64,000 bases of DNA from contig CM042543.1 in NCBI GenBank assembly GCA_023630585.1, positions 20,648,760 to 20,712,759 on the forward strand, read 5' to 3'. The stretch is from Cranoglanis bouderius. Its lineage: Eukaryota > Chordata > Actinopteri > Siluriformes > Cranoglanididae. Shown here piece after piece: positions 22,741 to 34,700 of this stretch (position 1 is its first letter; every line of letters starts with the position of its first letter). The translations under genes were made by a program, and so were the position numbers. Below the pieces are notes generated by a model. That model saw nothing but the letters and a program-made list of their open reading frames with translations, was not told the origin of the DNA and made no database searches.

Positions 22741-22941
22741 TGTGCAAAGCCAAAGCTGATAATTATACTAACAGCCTGTAACAGGTAGTAATCAGATTCT
22801 TATTATAGCTGCCAGGTTTACACACCCTGTCAGTCATTTGGAATGCCTAAACTGCTTATAAACTGCACAGCTAAAATAAAATTTGGCCACTCACTTTATT
22901 TACAATAAAGACCTAACTTTATTTCAATCCGGTACTTGTTC

Positions 22942-23153
22942 ATCATTCCCTTCCCCAGTCCAAAGATATGTGTTGTAGGGTGATTGGCATTTCCAAATTG
23001 TCTGTAGTGTGTGAATGTGTGTGCAATTATGCAATGGGTTGGCACCCCATCCAGGGTTTCCCCGCCTTGTGCCCCATGTTCCTTGGGATAGGCTCCAGGA
23101 TCCCCTGCGACCTTGTGTAGGATAAGTGGTATGGAAAATGGATAGATAGATGG
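22942..23153 (+). repeat. V-SINE, 5'-truncated, with 8-bp target duplication
   Basis: It holds the 3' two thirds of a V-SINE (CCCCAGTCCAAAGATATG onward) and a GATAGATAGATG tail. ACTTGTTC flanks it on both sides (22934-22941 and 23154-23161), so the truncation probably happened at insertion. Confidence 0.85.
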
Positions 23154-23161
23154 ACTTGTTC

Positions 23162-24057
23162 CTCAAAGTTACTTCTGATGTCATCTCTTCTAGTTACAGA
23201 TCAATATCACTTTCTAAACCTTTTTGTATTTCTCTACTTAGCTCTGCGTAATATGCTTTCATCCTGCCTGACTCACCAAATGTCACCGTTGCAGCATCAC
23301 AATTTATTAATTACAGCTTAATTACAATGTATCTCATTAGTATCCTCAACTGTCATTAAAGTCATCCCCTGTTCCCATTCTCCCCTCATGCACTAGCTCT
23401 CAGAAGGCCTCCAGATTCTGTGTAGACCTTTACACTCCACCTGAGTCTTATGACACCAATAAACTTGTTATCAGCTCATGAAATGATGGCAAACAGGTGA
23501 GCGCAGGTTTCTCCATAAGTCAGCGGCAGAGATTAACGGTGTTCCCTCTGTGGTAAGAGGGCTCCCACCACTGTTCCAGTTCCCAGTCTGCATTTTTTTT
23601 TACTGCACTCCAAAATCATTACTGGCAATTAGCGTTCGTCAGGGAAGACAGCAGCTGGATGTAATTACAGGTAGCCCCTCATTACTCCTGCATGCACTGC
23701 GGAGGATGAGGGAAAAAACGTGTTGGGCAAGCTGCTGTTTATCCTTATTTATTTATTTTTCCAGCTAAATGTTGTGCTACTTACAGTACAGCTATTGTGG
23801 AACAAGTAGTGCAGGTGCATGGAGAAAATGAGAAATGTGGTATTTTGGTCGAAAAAAGTTTTGACATTCTAATATAGTGTTTACCTTTATTGTAGAGTTT
23901 CTGGGCAGAAAGACAGGAGAATACACACAGATTTGTTGCCTTCACACTGGTCTTTATGCCTGGATGGAACTGATCTATGTATCTTTCAGTAGAACATCTT
24001 TTTTGGTGAGATACCATAAAAAGAGATACCTTTCTTCTGATATACCAGTGATCTTGA
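23162..24057. other. Noncoding DNA, no recognised element
   Basis: No exon, mobile element or regulatory site stands out. The long open frames on both strands at 23781-24173 overlap the next repeat and are taken as chance. Confidence 0.4.
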
Positions 24058-24697
24058 CCCCTTCTGATCTCCGGACCTGCCGGACCTGCCTCCGGACCGG
24101 ATCCTGATGCCCTTCTTCTGGTTGGAGTTCTCATCACTTGGAAATCACTCGCTGCTGCTGAGGATGGCCCCACATGGACAGCCTAAAGATCAATGAGATT
24201 ACTGAGGATGGTACCATTTAAAAACCATGAAGATGCCTTTGGAGCACAATTGATATGAACAGTTTTGCTATGATGGCTTAGGACTACAATAGCTATGATA
24301 GCTTTAGGACTGCAATTGTCACGAACAGTTTTGCACTCAAGTCTCCATCAGTGATAGTTGAGAACTTCAACAAAATAGACTCCATGTGAAAACTATAATG
24401 AATTTCCTGGTTACACAATTGCACTTTTTGACTATGTAGTACACAGTTATAGACGGGAATGATTTACAATTTACAATCTGGTGTCACCCAGATGAGGATT
24501 GGTTCCCTTTTGGGATTGGTTCCTCTCAAGGTTTCTTTCTCATGTAGTCTCAGGGAGTTTTTACTTGCCACTGTCGCCTCTGTCTTGCTCATTAGGAATA
24601 CATTTTTTAATATAAAATTTATATTCGGAATTTATATACAGTATTTCTGTAAAGCTGCATTGTGACAATGTCAATTGTTAAAAGAATTTAATTGAAT
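24058..24697 (+). repeat. Long dispersed repeat with AATTG-type tail
   Basis: It begins CTTCTGATCTCCGGACCTGC, includes GGATGGCCCCACATGGACAG and GGTGTCACCCAGATGAGGAT, then TCTCAGGGAGTTTTTACTTG, and ends with AAGCTGCATTGTGACAATGT and TTTAATTGAAT. This wording is of a repeat abundant in ostariophysan fish. Its class is unclear to me. A split copy of the 3' end lies at 59768-60339. Confidence 0.6.
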
Positions 24698-27137
24698 GGT
24701 GTTAAAAGTTATGTTTTGGAATAAAGTATCTGAGACCAGATCAGCACCGCAAGTTGTCAGTTTAGCGATTGGAAAAGAAGATGGGAGGGAGTTTAAATGT
24801 GACATGACGTCAATGATGGTGAGTGAGTGAGAATGAAACTTTTAGGATTGGGCAATGCATTATAACACAAGACCTCATCAATAGCATAATAATAATAAAA
24901 AGGGGAAAGCTATTACACACACTTTAGCCTTTAATAAATTGGTAGCTATATTTGTGAAGTGCTTTAAGTATGTAATGCCCTACTGGGTTCATGCCAGTAC
25001 CAAACCCCTTTGTTCAAACAAACAAACAAAAAACACTAAACTTACAGTTCTGTCCTCTGAAAAACAGGAAGATAGAATAAATAATTCACCTCCTTCACAT
25101 TCATTAAACTTACAACTCTAATTCACATGCATTTTCTCAATCACTGCTGATGACATGACATGAATATGACAAATCTATGGGATGTTTCATGTCTAATCAC
25201 CTGACATGACTGACTAACATTGATAAGCTCCATGAATGTACAGTCTGGGCTACAAAGAAATCAGCCCCTGCCTCGCTTTTTCATACCATCCTGTGTAACT
25301 TTTTTTTTATTTTTTATTATTATTTTTTTTTTACAACCATTGCTGGCGCTGTTGTGCTAGGTTCCACAAAAGTCAAAAGTAATCCTCAGTAAGACATTGG
25401 TTAACAGTGGACTAATGTTAACATGTGGATGCCAATACTGTAACACTGTGTGTAAATGTTATACTGATGTCTTTTTATCTTTGAAAGACAGTAGAGTTTA
25501 GTCCATTTATAGCAGCTGTCCATGCATGACATACCAAAAGGACATATTTTAACATAACATAATGCATTTTTGATGAATGAGGTAGGCTACATTGTCTAAC
25601 ACACCATAACAAGCTCTCTTAAAACACCTGTCAGCAAAAGGGATTCCATCCTAATCACCTCAACAGAATATCTGGTGGTAGAGAACTGCACTGTGATGTC
25701 AAGGTGAGCCAACTCATTAAACTGTGCCTTTCTTCAGCATTACTCACTCCTCCAAACACCTACATCAAGCACAAGCCATAGCTGACTCACTCTAAATATA
25801 TTTCAATGAATCCACTGGTTTCTATTGCTTAGGAATATGCTGTGGCCTGAATCCTATTTGAAATGTAAGATTTATGGTTGGCAGTGGTCGAATTTCAGCG
25901 GTGAATTTATTTAAAAGGTTTTATGGGATCGTTTGGTGGTTCAACGAACCAGAATGCTTTTCATCTGAGTTTATTTTCATGAGGTCTGTGAACCGTCTTG
26001 TTCTGGGTTGTTGAACATGCAGATCTTTAGCCAAATACTTACATTACGAGTGCTGGATTTGTGGATGAACATTCAATTACAATGCCCTGGCCATGTTTCA
26101 ATTTGTAATACATAACTGGAAGGAAATAGCTAATCAATAACATATGAAAGCAATGTTTGCTTTGACGCTTGGCACTTTGTTTAAAAAAAAAAAAATCCAC
26201 AGGACTGGACCTAGAGCTCTGAAGTAAGACGCAATCTTCCTCAAACCTCATAGAGTGCACTGCTGTTGTGCTTACCTTAGCAGAAGACATGAGGGTCATG
26301 ACATTGATTACAAGATAAAGGTTGAGCACTGGGCTAACACAGGATTAGCATGGCAGTCTTTACCTTGCAGGTCAGACCAGCATGTTCACTCTAAAACAAA
26401 AAACAAACAAACAACCTTGTTTCTCTTATGCTTTAACTGCTCCTTGCTGTGTAGCAATCATTTATATTTTTCAGATTTAATAACAAAAATATCAAAACTC
26501 AGCAGTGTTAATTTAACTCTTTTTGTACACTCATGTCCATCACATTATCTTAAATTTAGCTCTTATGATGAAGGCTCTGCCCACGTGGTACTATCACATA
26601 ATGTCATATATCCTCGACAATGTATGTCATTATAATATACATATGGTACATGTCAATTTTCTTTATACTGTATACTTAGAAACCCCACTAACTTGAGTGA
26701 AAACACATGAAAATATATTTTTTTGTATATTCAGAACCAAAAATCTGGCATTCATTATATTTTACATGTACTTTCCTATTTCTATTTAGAAAGCTATTAC
26801 AGAGGAATTTCCCAAAATGACTGATATGTAATTGTTGAACTTACATTACATTTTATATTGAAACAGCCCCTGTTGTTTTTCTTGGTTAAACAATAAAAAC
26901 ATTATTTTCTAACAGGATGTTCTGTGAAATTCTTTCTCTTAAGAGTGTATTTACAGTGAAATTAAAATTTAAATTCTAGCATAATCCAAAAACTAGAGTT
27001 TCGATTTTATTACATATGCAAATGCTTGCATACTTAATTAGATGAAACCTCATTTGCATTCATAAATAAAAAAAATAAAATAAAGTTCCAATACAAAAAA
27101 TACTTGTTAGAATATCAGCGATCAGCTGGCAAAGATT
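24698..27137. other. AT-rich noncoding DNA
   Basis: T-rich tracts lie at 25301-25332 and an A-run at 26181-26195. Frames at 26039-26635 are short, overlap on both strands and resemble nothing known. Confidence 0.4.
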
Positions 27138-27938
27138 ATAGAGTATCTCTTTACAATAACAGTACATGAATAATCATGCACTAATACCTGAATTAATACT
27201 TACATAAATATGAACTAATGATGAGTAAAGGCATGCACTAATCATGAACTAATGAAGAGCTAACCTCAACTACGTGAGTCTTATGAATTCATGCGTGAAT
27301 AATGACATAATAAATACATGTTAGTACATGTTTGTTAGTTAATGTATTAATTAACACGTAGGGGTAAACTACATCATGCTCTATAAGAAAGAATATGAAT
27401 TAAAGTTGCATATTTTCAAATTGTTTATGTAACTTGCCATATGCAGCTGCGTACACAAACATCATTGTCTGACTCTGGATTACTTTCATAATTTACATTA
27501 ATCCCCTTTATTGAACATAGAAAGAAGCACTAATAATAAACACCAATAATTTCATCTCAACCCATTTTGTGTCATTCTCCATCCATTTCTCTTCAAATCC
27601 CACTGTAGTACTAGTACGTACAAATAGCCGCATTTGGCAATTATATAAACAATTTGAAGTTATGTACATTTAATTCATATTCCTTCTTTTAGAGCAGGTT
27701 TGATTTAGTTTACCCCTACGTGTTAATTAATACATAAACTAACAAACGTACTAATGTACTTAAGGTAGTCGTTATTCATGCATGAATTCATAAGACTCAC
27801 GTCATAGTTAAGGTTAGCTCTTTATTAGTTTGTGATTAGTACATGCCTTAACTCATCATTAGTTCATATTTAAGTAAGTATTAATTCAGGTATTAGTGCA
27901 TGATTATTCACGTACTGTTACTGTAAAGTGTTACTGAT
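27138..27938. mobile_element. MITE with long inverted repeats (copy 1)
   Basis: The left arm (about 27149-27430) and right arm (about 27650-27930) are inverted copies over roughly 250 bp. Examples are ATGAATAATCATGCACTAAT (left) with ATTAGTGCATGATTATTCAC (right), and GTATTAATTAACACGTAGGG with CCCCTACGTGTTAATTAATA. The central unique part contains CAGCTGCGTACACAAACATC. No transposase frame is present. The outer ends resemble the ACTTTACAGTAACAG-type ends of fish MITEs; no clear target duplication was found. Confidence 0.75.
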
Positions 27939-28690
27939 TATAGTATCTTGCCTTAATATCTGCAAGAAATTACGATGCTAACTGAAATGCACTGTTGTCA
28001 GACTCTTGTTCAGGAGTCTCCGTTTAGGATTAGTTTAGAACAGTAGACTTACTTTATCATAACAGGAAATCATTTCAGCAATCACCACTATTTGCATGTA
28101 TCCTCTAAATATGAAGTATCCCCTAAGCGGAAGACATGGTTCTGGACTTGAGGAAACTATCTTGTAAATATTGTTTCACTCATCTTCCCTGATGAATTTC
28201 TTCTCTCTCTCTCTGGTCATCCCAAAGGCCCTGATGTTGTCTCGCTAAAGAGAAGAGTGCTCTCTCCCGTTTGAAACACTTTTTCATATCTACCCAGCAG
28301 GCTGGCGGCGAGACAGTTCTTAATTTCTATCACATTTCTCAGTTCCACTGTAGCCCGGCCAACGCAAACACAAAGGACAACTGTCACGTTAAAAAATGTG
28401 GGAAAAGAAGGCTGCTGGACTTTTTTTTTTATTCATCTAGTTTGTCCGGTTTTCCTTTTTATATCTCGCCATGAGAAAAGTTGGAACTGAATAAGAAATG
28501 GCGCTTTAGAGGAAAGATCAAGTGTGTAACAATTTAACAGATGGATTGCTGACTAAATGAGCAGCTGATACATGGATAGTATTTATACATCATTGGCAGT
28601 TAGTTCCAGTGTGTTAGATTATTTGATATATGGTTGATATAAAAAATATTTTCCCAGAGTTTAAAAGCACTAAATAAACTGACACAATGT
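27939..28690. other. Noncoding DNA, candidate conserved stretch
   Basis: The stretch 28215-28410 has mixed composition and no repeat wording, and could be conserved noncoding DNA. No gene is seen. Confidence 0.3.
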
Positions 28691-28790
28691 TATGGTCAGT
28701 AAGTGGTTAAGGCTCTATGCTAGTGATCCCAGGCCTTTAAGGGAACCAGTGTTAGGCCTGTAAACAACTGCTAAATTCGATTGGATTATA
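28691..28790 (+). repeat. tRNA-derived SINE fragment
   Basis: AGTAAGTGGTTAAGGCTCTA and CCAGTGTTAGGCCTGTAAAC resemble the head and mid part of the SINE at 419-596. The 3' end is missing. Confidence 0.5.
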
Positions 28791-28873
28791 TTCTGTCTTA
28801 ATTGTGTATTTATATTTGCATGAATACATGTAAATATCCATTTGTATTAAATGCAAATATTGTGGTAACAGAT

Positions 28874-29364
28874 AGGGGTAAACTAAATTAAACATGCTCT
28901 ATAAAAAATAACATGAATTAAACTTGCATAATTTCAAATTGTTTATATAATTTGATATACAGTATGCAGCTGCGTACACAAACATCACTGGATGGCGCTG
29001 GATTACTTTCATAATTTACATTGATTCTCCTTATTATTAGTGCATCTTTCTATGTTTGATAAGGAGGATCAATGTAAATTGTGCATGTTTAATTCATATT
29101 CTTTCTTATAGAGCATGTTTGATTTAGTTTAACACCCCTGCGTGTTAATTAATACATTAAATAACAAACATGTACTAATGTACTTAAGGTGGTTGTTATT
29201 CACGCATGAATTCATGTCTCACGTCGTAGTTGAGGTTAGCTCTTCATTAGTTCATGATTAGTACATGCTTTAACTCATCATTAGTTCATAATTTTATAAG
29301 TATTAATTTAGGTACTAGTGCATGATTATTCATGTACTGTTATTGCAAAGTGTGACCAATATTG
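28874..29364. mobile_element. MITE with long inverted repeats (copy 2, left end lost)
   Basis: It matches copy 1 (27138-27938) from AGGGGTAAACTA onward, through CAGCTGCGTACACAAACATC, to the full right arm ending CATGTACTGTTATTGCAAAG. About 150-180 bp of the outer left arm are missing. The loop differs: 29012-29080 is a 69-bp hairpin whose inside is inverted relative to copy 1. Confidence 0.75.
29012..29080. repeat. Hairpin with inverted loop inside MITE copy 2
   Basis: The left arm TAATTTACATTGATTCTCCT pairs with the right arm AGGAGGATCAATGTAAATT. Between them, AGTGCATCTTTCTATGTTTG is the reverse complement of the order found in copy 1, which has GAACATAGAAAGAAGCACTA. Confidence 0.75.
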
Positions 29365-29906
29365 TTATGGTAGCATGGCTAGACTAGTATTGAGATTATT
29401 AACACAGATCATCCATTTAACATACAGATAACAGCTGAGCTTTCCATTACTGTATGTGATGCGTTGCTTTTAGAAAACTGTGTAAAACTAATAAATTCCT
29501 GTGGCATTGTGGGAGTGCTGTGATGACTTGCTAGCACACTCTTATGTCTTATATTTCATACCGGTTGCTCATGATGTTGCGATGATCCATGAGGCTTGAC
29601 TTGAATTACATCACTGTTTCAGCTTATCAGACATGTCAGGAGAAGAGTCATAAAAAGGCAGAAACAGTTACAGATGCTCAACCCTGATCCAAATAACATA
29701 CTGATATACTGTATGTAATGTGTTATTTGTATAATGAACTGTAGAAGTTATGATAATAGAATTAAGAAATATAAATCGCAAATAGTCTTGTGTGCATGGG
29801 GAGGTTGCATGGATGTGGTACATATGAACATATGTATCATACAATAGCCTAAGTGAAATAAATAAAGGTAGTTTGCTCGAAGCTGTTTGATTAGTCACTG
29901 TTGCTG

Positions 29907-29910
<4 letters not shown>
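29365..29910. other. Noncoding DNA, no feature seen
   Basis: AT-rich with no recognised repeat. Confidence 0.4.

Positions 29911-29949
<39 letters not shown>
29911..29949. repeat. (TG)n microsatellite
   Basis: Uninterrupted TG run just before the AT-rich palindrome. Confidence 0.97.
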
Positions 29950-29951
<2 letters not shown>

Positions 29952-29967
29952 ATAACATATATATATA

Positions 29968-29990
29968 CTAACGTAATTTGTTTTAGCTAC

Positions 29991-30082
<92 letters not shown>

Positions 30083-30105
30083 GTAGCTAAAACAAATTCC
30101 GTTAG
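29968..30105. repeat. Palindromic AT-rich repeat around (AT)n
   Basis: Two 26-nt arms, CTAACGTAATTTGTTTTAGC.. (29968-29993) and its inverted copy (30080-30105), match at 25 of 26 positions. They enclose 86 nt of pure alternating AT (29994-30079). The whole 138 bp is self-complementary and can extrude as a cruciform. Confidence 0.92.
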
Positions 30106-31153
30106 TACCTGAGTACCATCATACAGCTCTGCACACACATGCACTTCTTTAAAAGAGCCTATAAAACAGCCGGAGAGAGTGAGACTGTCTATGATGTTAG
30201 ACAGGTACACATGTTTGTAGAAGCCACATCACATCAGCCACAAAATGAATTACAAAAATACAAAATGGCTAGAAGGAAAACAAGTTTTTAGACAAAAACT
30301 CTGGGATGTAAGAAACTGAAAGCAATAGACAAGAAGCAGAAAGAATGAAAGTGCAAAAGAAAGGGAGGCGGGTGGGGGTGGTGAGGAAAGCCAGACCTGA
30401 ATCTCAATGGGAGGTAAAGGCTGATCATTTATAAAAGGTAAATGCTGTCAGGACGCGGGGCGTTTAAGTAGCGCCCAGCCTCAGGTGTGATTTATGAGCA
30501 CACTGCGGGGGTTATAAATCATGACGCAGCCACCGCCTCACACTCACACTGCATCACAAAACACACACTGCACAAGCACTGGACACCACGGCAGGAGATG
30601 GATGGAGGTGCAACGAGTGAGTGAAACAGAGACAAAGAGAGAGATGGAAAGTTACTTTAGATGAAGTCTATCAATATGATTGCGTAGTCTAGACAGAATA
30701 AATAGGCCTCTCTGACTTGCTCTATTTCTCTCTGTCTTTGTTTCGCTGCCTCTTTCTCGCTCACACTCTTCTTCTTTGTCTTTCTTGCTCTCTCAGCACT
30801 ATGTGATTTCCAGCTAGAATCATTTACAGAGGGACTTCTTCAGGTTGGGTGGAAAATGAGATCTGTCTGTAGCTTTTTATATTCAGTGCCCTTAATTACC
30901 TGCATAATTACCTCTCAATAACCACAGTCACACAGAAGCAATTGACAATTATGTCAAAGTTACAGTGATTTCACACTAAATGTTAGTCAGACCTAGGCTA
31001 AACTCGGTCTGTAGGTTACTTTTTTAATAGATAGATAAAGAGTTCTTCAAAGCTTCCTAAGGCAGTTAAGGGTTTTGGCTTTCTAGAGATATTCTACTTG
31101 GAGCTCTCTTTGATAGGGAAATGCTCATAGAACCCTTAAGGATGCTTGTAAGG
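30106..31153. other. Noncoding DNA, candidate conserved stretch
   Basis: The stretch 30440-30600 has balanced composition (AGGTGTGATTTATGAGCAC, GGGGGTTATAAATCATGACG) and no repeat wording, which suggests a conserved noncoding element. No exon is seen. Confidence 0.35.
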
Positions 31154-31400
<247 letters not shown>

Positions 31401-33324
31401 TCCTAGTCATATGTGTATTTGTATCTGTTTAAACGACATTATTGTTTTTAATCTATTCTATCTATTCTTAATATTGCTACTGTGATATTTGCAACATTAT
31501 TTGTCTCATAACCTCTTGGCTCAATAATTTTCTTCTACCAGCACTCATATAGAAGTTATTCTCCCAAGAACCCTTACAAAACACATCTGATAAAGACATG
31601 GCCTGTGTTCCTGAGAGCTGTGCGTTTGCGAGCGTGGGAGGGAGTGTGTGCGTCACTGCCAGGTCACTTGTCCCTTGTGATGCAGATGATGGATGCATTG
31701 TTGGCATTCTACAAATCTTGCAATGAACGTCCTCTTGTCGGATGTTTCTTTCAAATAATAGCTCATGCTGGATTAGAGTAATGAACTCTTCCCACCCTTC
31801 ATGCCCATCATAGTTGGGTCTTTGGGGTGAGTCAGTGGATGCAAAAAACAAACAGATAGCCTTTTGTTGTCTTTGTAGAAGTTCTTATTCTGTCGATCTA
31901 CTGATCTTTCCCATATCAGAGTAATCACTGAAAATGCTTGTGCTGAACAGGCAGTGTACTGTTTATTAGGGATGTATTATAATGGAGCAAGTCAGAGCAT
32001 TATATGAGAACTATAGGTGATGATATGTAATCACAGTTATGTGTCTCTATGGGCTTCTGCTGTGTTTATGCTTATGGTGATCATGCCATTATGAGAAAAC
32101 TGCATCGAATTGAAAGCAACAGGATGTTTTATCGTGCCAGTGGTGATTATTCCCATGGTAAGTTCCATATATATGGATCCTTTCTGATGATTCAGATTCT
32201 CAAGGCCACTGATCTCACAAAAGAGAGCTGCAGACACTGTAGTATGAATTGTATATTCTGAGTGTAAGGGCATGTGAGTGGGTGTATGGTGTATGGTGCA
32301 GAGTTGGATACAGGTTGATCCAGGCCAGTCCACCTCCACCCCCCCATAAACACACACCCATGTTTAACGAGAAGCCTTCGCCCAGAGATAACAGCTCTCT
32401 GAAGCTGTAATCATTCCCCTTGCCACCACTCCTCCAGATGAGATGAGCCTTGTAAGTGGTAGAGCGAGGTCAAGATTCACATGGGGTCATGGACTCGACT
32501 GACCTGTGGCTCCGTGGCCCGAAGATACCCGAGGTGCACTCCCGAGTCGTGTCACATTGATTTGTGCCCAGCCATTATATCAGCCATGGAAAATGGGTGG
32601 TGTTAAATCTGAGTGACTGACAGACAATATACTTTGAGTCTTTGACCTAGCATTTGTTGAATTTTGTGGGTTGTTAAATATTCTAGTAATGAGTAGACTG
32701 AAGTTGCTATGCATACACACTTGAATTATTGTTTCAGTATAAATAAGTTGTCTTTTTTTCAATATATAAAAAAATAAGCCTATATTTATTCCTATTGCCA
32801 TTCAACACTCACATATTAGGATATAGGGGTGGTATGAGTATGAAAAGGTGTTGGTTGAGCTGCAAATAGAGATGTAACACAGGATCTGACCTGAATTGCT
32901 GCTGATATGTTGATTTCCCCCAGGAGCTCCTCTCTGCCCTGCTACACTGTTTTAGATTCCAGAGGGAGGTCGTTAATGCATGGCCCAGCCAGCAGGATCC
33001 ATATGTATGACCGAACCCTCTCAGCACAGTGAAAGTGGTCTCTTTTATGTTTCTCTCCGGAGGAGTAAGAACAAGTGCATTGCAAAATATCATTGAGGAC
33101 ACAGAGTAATACAAACATATTCTGTTTTGTATGAATGCATAGTATGTATACAACAGAATATTTTTACATTTGGCTTTGTGCTTAATGCTACTGTACATTT
33201 TGCTTTACACAGCATAGTACTGTTGTGTAATATGAATGATCATGTATGTTGTAATATGACTGTAACATTACATTATTGATACAAGATGAAATAAACCCAG
33301 AAGTAAGGACATCACATGAGTATG
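31401..33324. other. Noncoding DNA with candidate conserved stretches
   Basis: Stretches 32350-32575 and 32880-33100 have even composition and no repeat character. The minus-strand frame at 31477-31851 (124 codons) matches no family I know, so it is not called a gene. Confidence 0.3.
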
Positions 33325-33535
33325 ATGGTATAGTGGTGGTACTCCAGGGTTCCTGGTTTGATCTTGACCTCAGGTTAATGTCTGTATGTACAGCAGGTGA
33401 TGCTACCCTTAGATCAAATGGAGTCCCATCCAGGTTATATTCAGGCCTCGCTCCCAGTGCTTCCAAGTAGACTCCAGATCCACCACAACCCCAACTAAGA
33501 TAATGCGGTTACTGAAGATGACCGTATGAATGAAT
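33325..33535 (+). repeat. V-SINE, decayed and internally deleted
   Basis: The tRNA-like head is represented by CTCCAGGGTTCCTGGTTTGA. The 3' end has CTCCAGATCCACCACAACCC and a GAATGAATGG tail. The conserved core is missing. It belongs to the subfamily of the copy at 1919-2272. Confidence 0.6.
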
Positions 33536-34023
33536 GGTATACTGATATTATTGTGTAGCATGAAAAGGATTTGAAAAATCATTATCACTGTGATGCACAG
33601 TTTGAAGTTATTTTTTCCTCTTTCTGACACACTTGATCCAACTCATATTTGATAATTAGCTGATAAGCAAGAACAGGTGTGCAGAGAAAACTTCGAGCTT
33701 CAAACTAATGCTAAAGAACTCTACTTTATGCCTAGGTGATACTGATGATGGCAACACTTATGCACTCACGCACCTTATTAAATGCTATACCATCTTTACA
33801 AGAGAATGATCTACTTTATTTCCCGGAGAAAACTGCATTTCTATATTGGTTTAGCAAACTACCTGTGGGTAGGAAAGATTCTAAGAGGCCTGTTTTAAAA
33901 ATATTCATGCAGATAGCCTAAATAATTTAATCTTCACTTGCACTTCAGGTGGGATTTAATGTCATCTGCTTTGAAAATGTGATATTAGAAGTATACTGAA
34001 ATGTTTTGTATATGTTGCAAGGA
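33536..34023. other. Noncoding DNA, no feature seen
   Basis: Nothing recognised. Confidence 0.4.
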
Positions 34024-34060
<37 letters not shown>

Positions 34061-34079
34061 ATCTATCTATCTATCTATA
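34024..34079. repeat. (TC)n-(TATC)n compound microsatellite
   Basis: A CT run passes into TATC units and ends in the TA that borders the next Tc1-like element. Confidence 0.95.
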
Positions 34080-34527
34080 GTGGTGCTTGAAAGTTTGCGA
34101 AAGTTACAAATTTCTGCATATATATGACCTAAAACATCATCAGGTTTTAACACAAGTCCTAAAAGTAGATAAAGAGAACCCAGTTAAACAAATGAGACAA
34201 AAATATTATACTTGGTCATTTATTTATTGAGGAAAATGATCCAATATTTTATATTTGTGAGTAGCAGACGTATGTGAACCTCTAGGATTAGCAGTTCATT
34301 TGAAGGTGAAATTAGAGTCAGGTGTTTTCAATCAATGGGATGACAATCGGGTGTGAGTGAGCGCCCTGTTTTATTTAAAGAACAGGGATCTATCAGAGTC
34401 TGATCTTCACAACGCATGTTTGTGGAAGTGTATCATGGCACGAGCAAAGGAGATTTCTGAGAACTTCAGAAAAAGAGTTGTTGATGCTCATCAGGCTGGA
34501 AAAGGTTAGAAAACCATCTCTGAAGAA
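34080..34527 (+). mobile_element. Tc1-like transposon, 5' end only
   Basis: The left terminal repeat begins GTGGTGCTTGAAAGTTTGCG right after a TA at 34078-34079. It is followed by a leader, the transposase start at 34435, and a break at about 34527. A V-SINE fragment begins at the break. This family differs from the other Tc1-like copies in the window. Confidence 0.85.
34435..34527 (+). pseudogene. Tc1-like transposase, first 31 codons
   Basis: It reads MARAKEISENFRKRVVDAHQ then AGKG, a TAG stop, and KTISEE. This is the start of the first helix-turn-helix of a Tc1 transposase, with a Tyr-type codon turned to stop. Everything after codon 31 is gone. It has no function. Confidence 0.85.
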
Positions 34528-34700
34528 ATTGTCCATAGTGTGTGAATGGGTGTGTGAGTGTGTGTGCGATTGTGCCCTGCGATGGGTTGGCACCCGGTCC
34601 AGGGTGTCCCCTGCCTTGTGCCCCAAGCTCCCTGGGATAGGCTCCAGGTTCCCCTACACCCCCGAGTAGGATAAGCTGTATGGACAATGGATGGATAAAT
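34528..34700 (+). repeat. V-SINE, 3' fragment
   Basis: ATTGTCCATAGTGTGTGAAT to the tail ATGGATGGATAAA. The junction with the Tc1 fragment is abrupt. Confidence 0.85.

Noticed and set aside
31477..31851. 124-codon minus-strand frame
   Set aside because: No domain, no neighbouring exon and no element ends; chance cannot be excluded.
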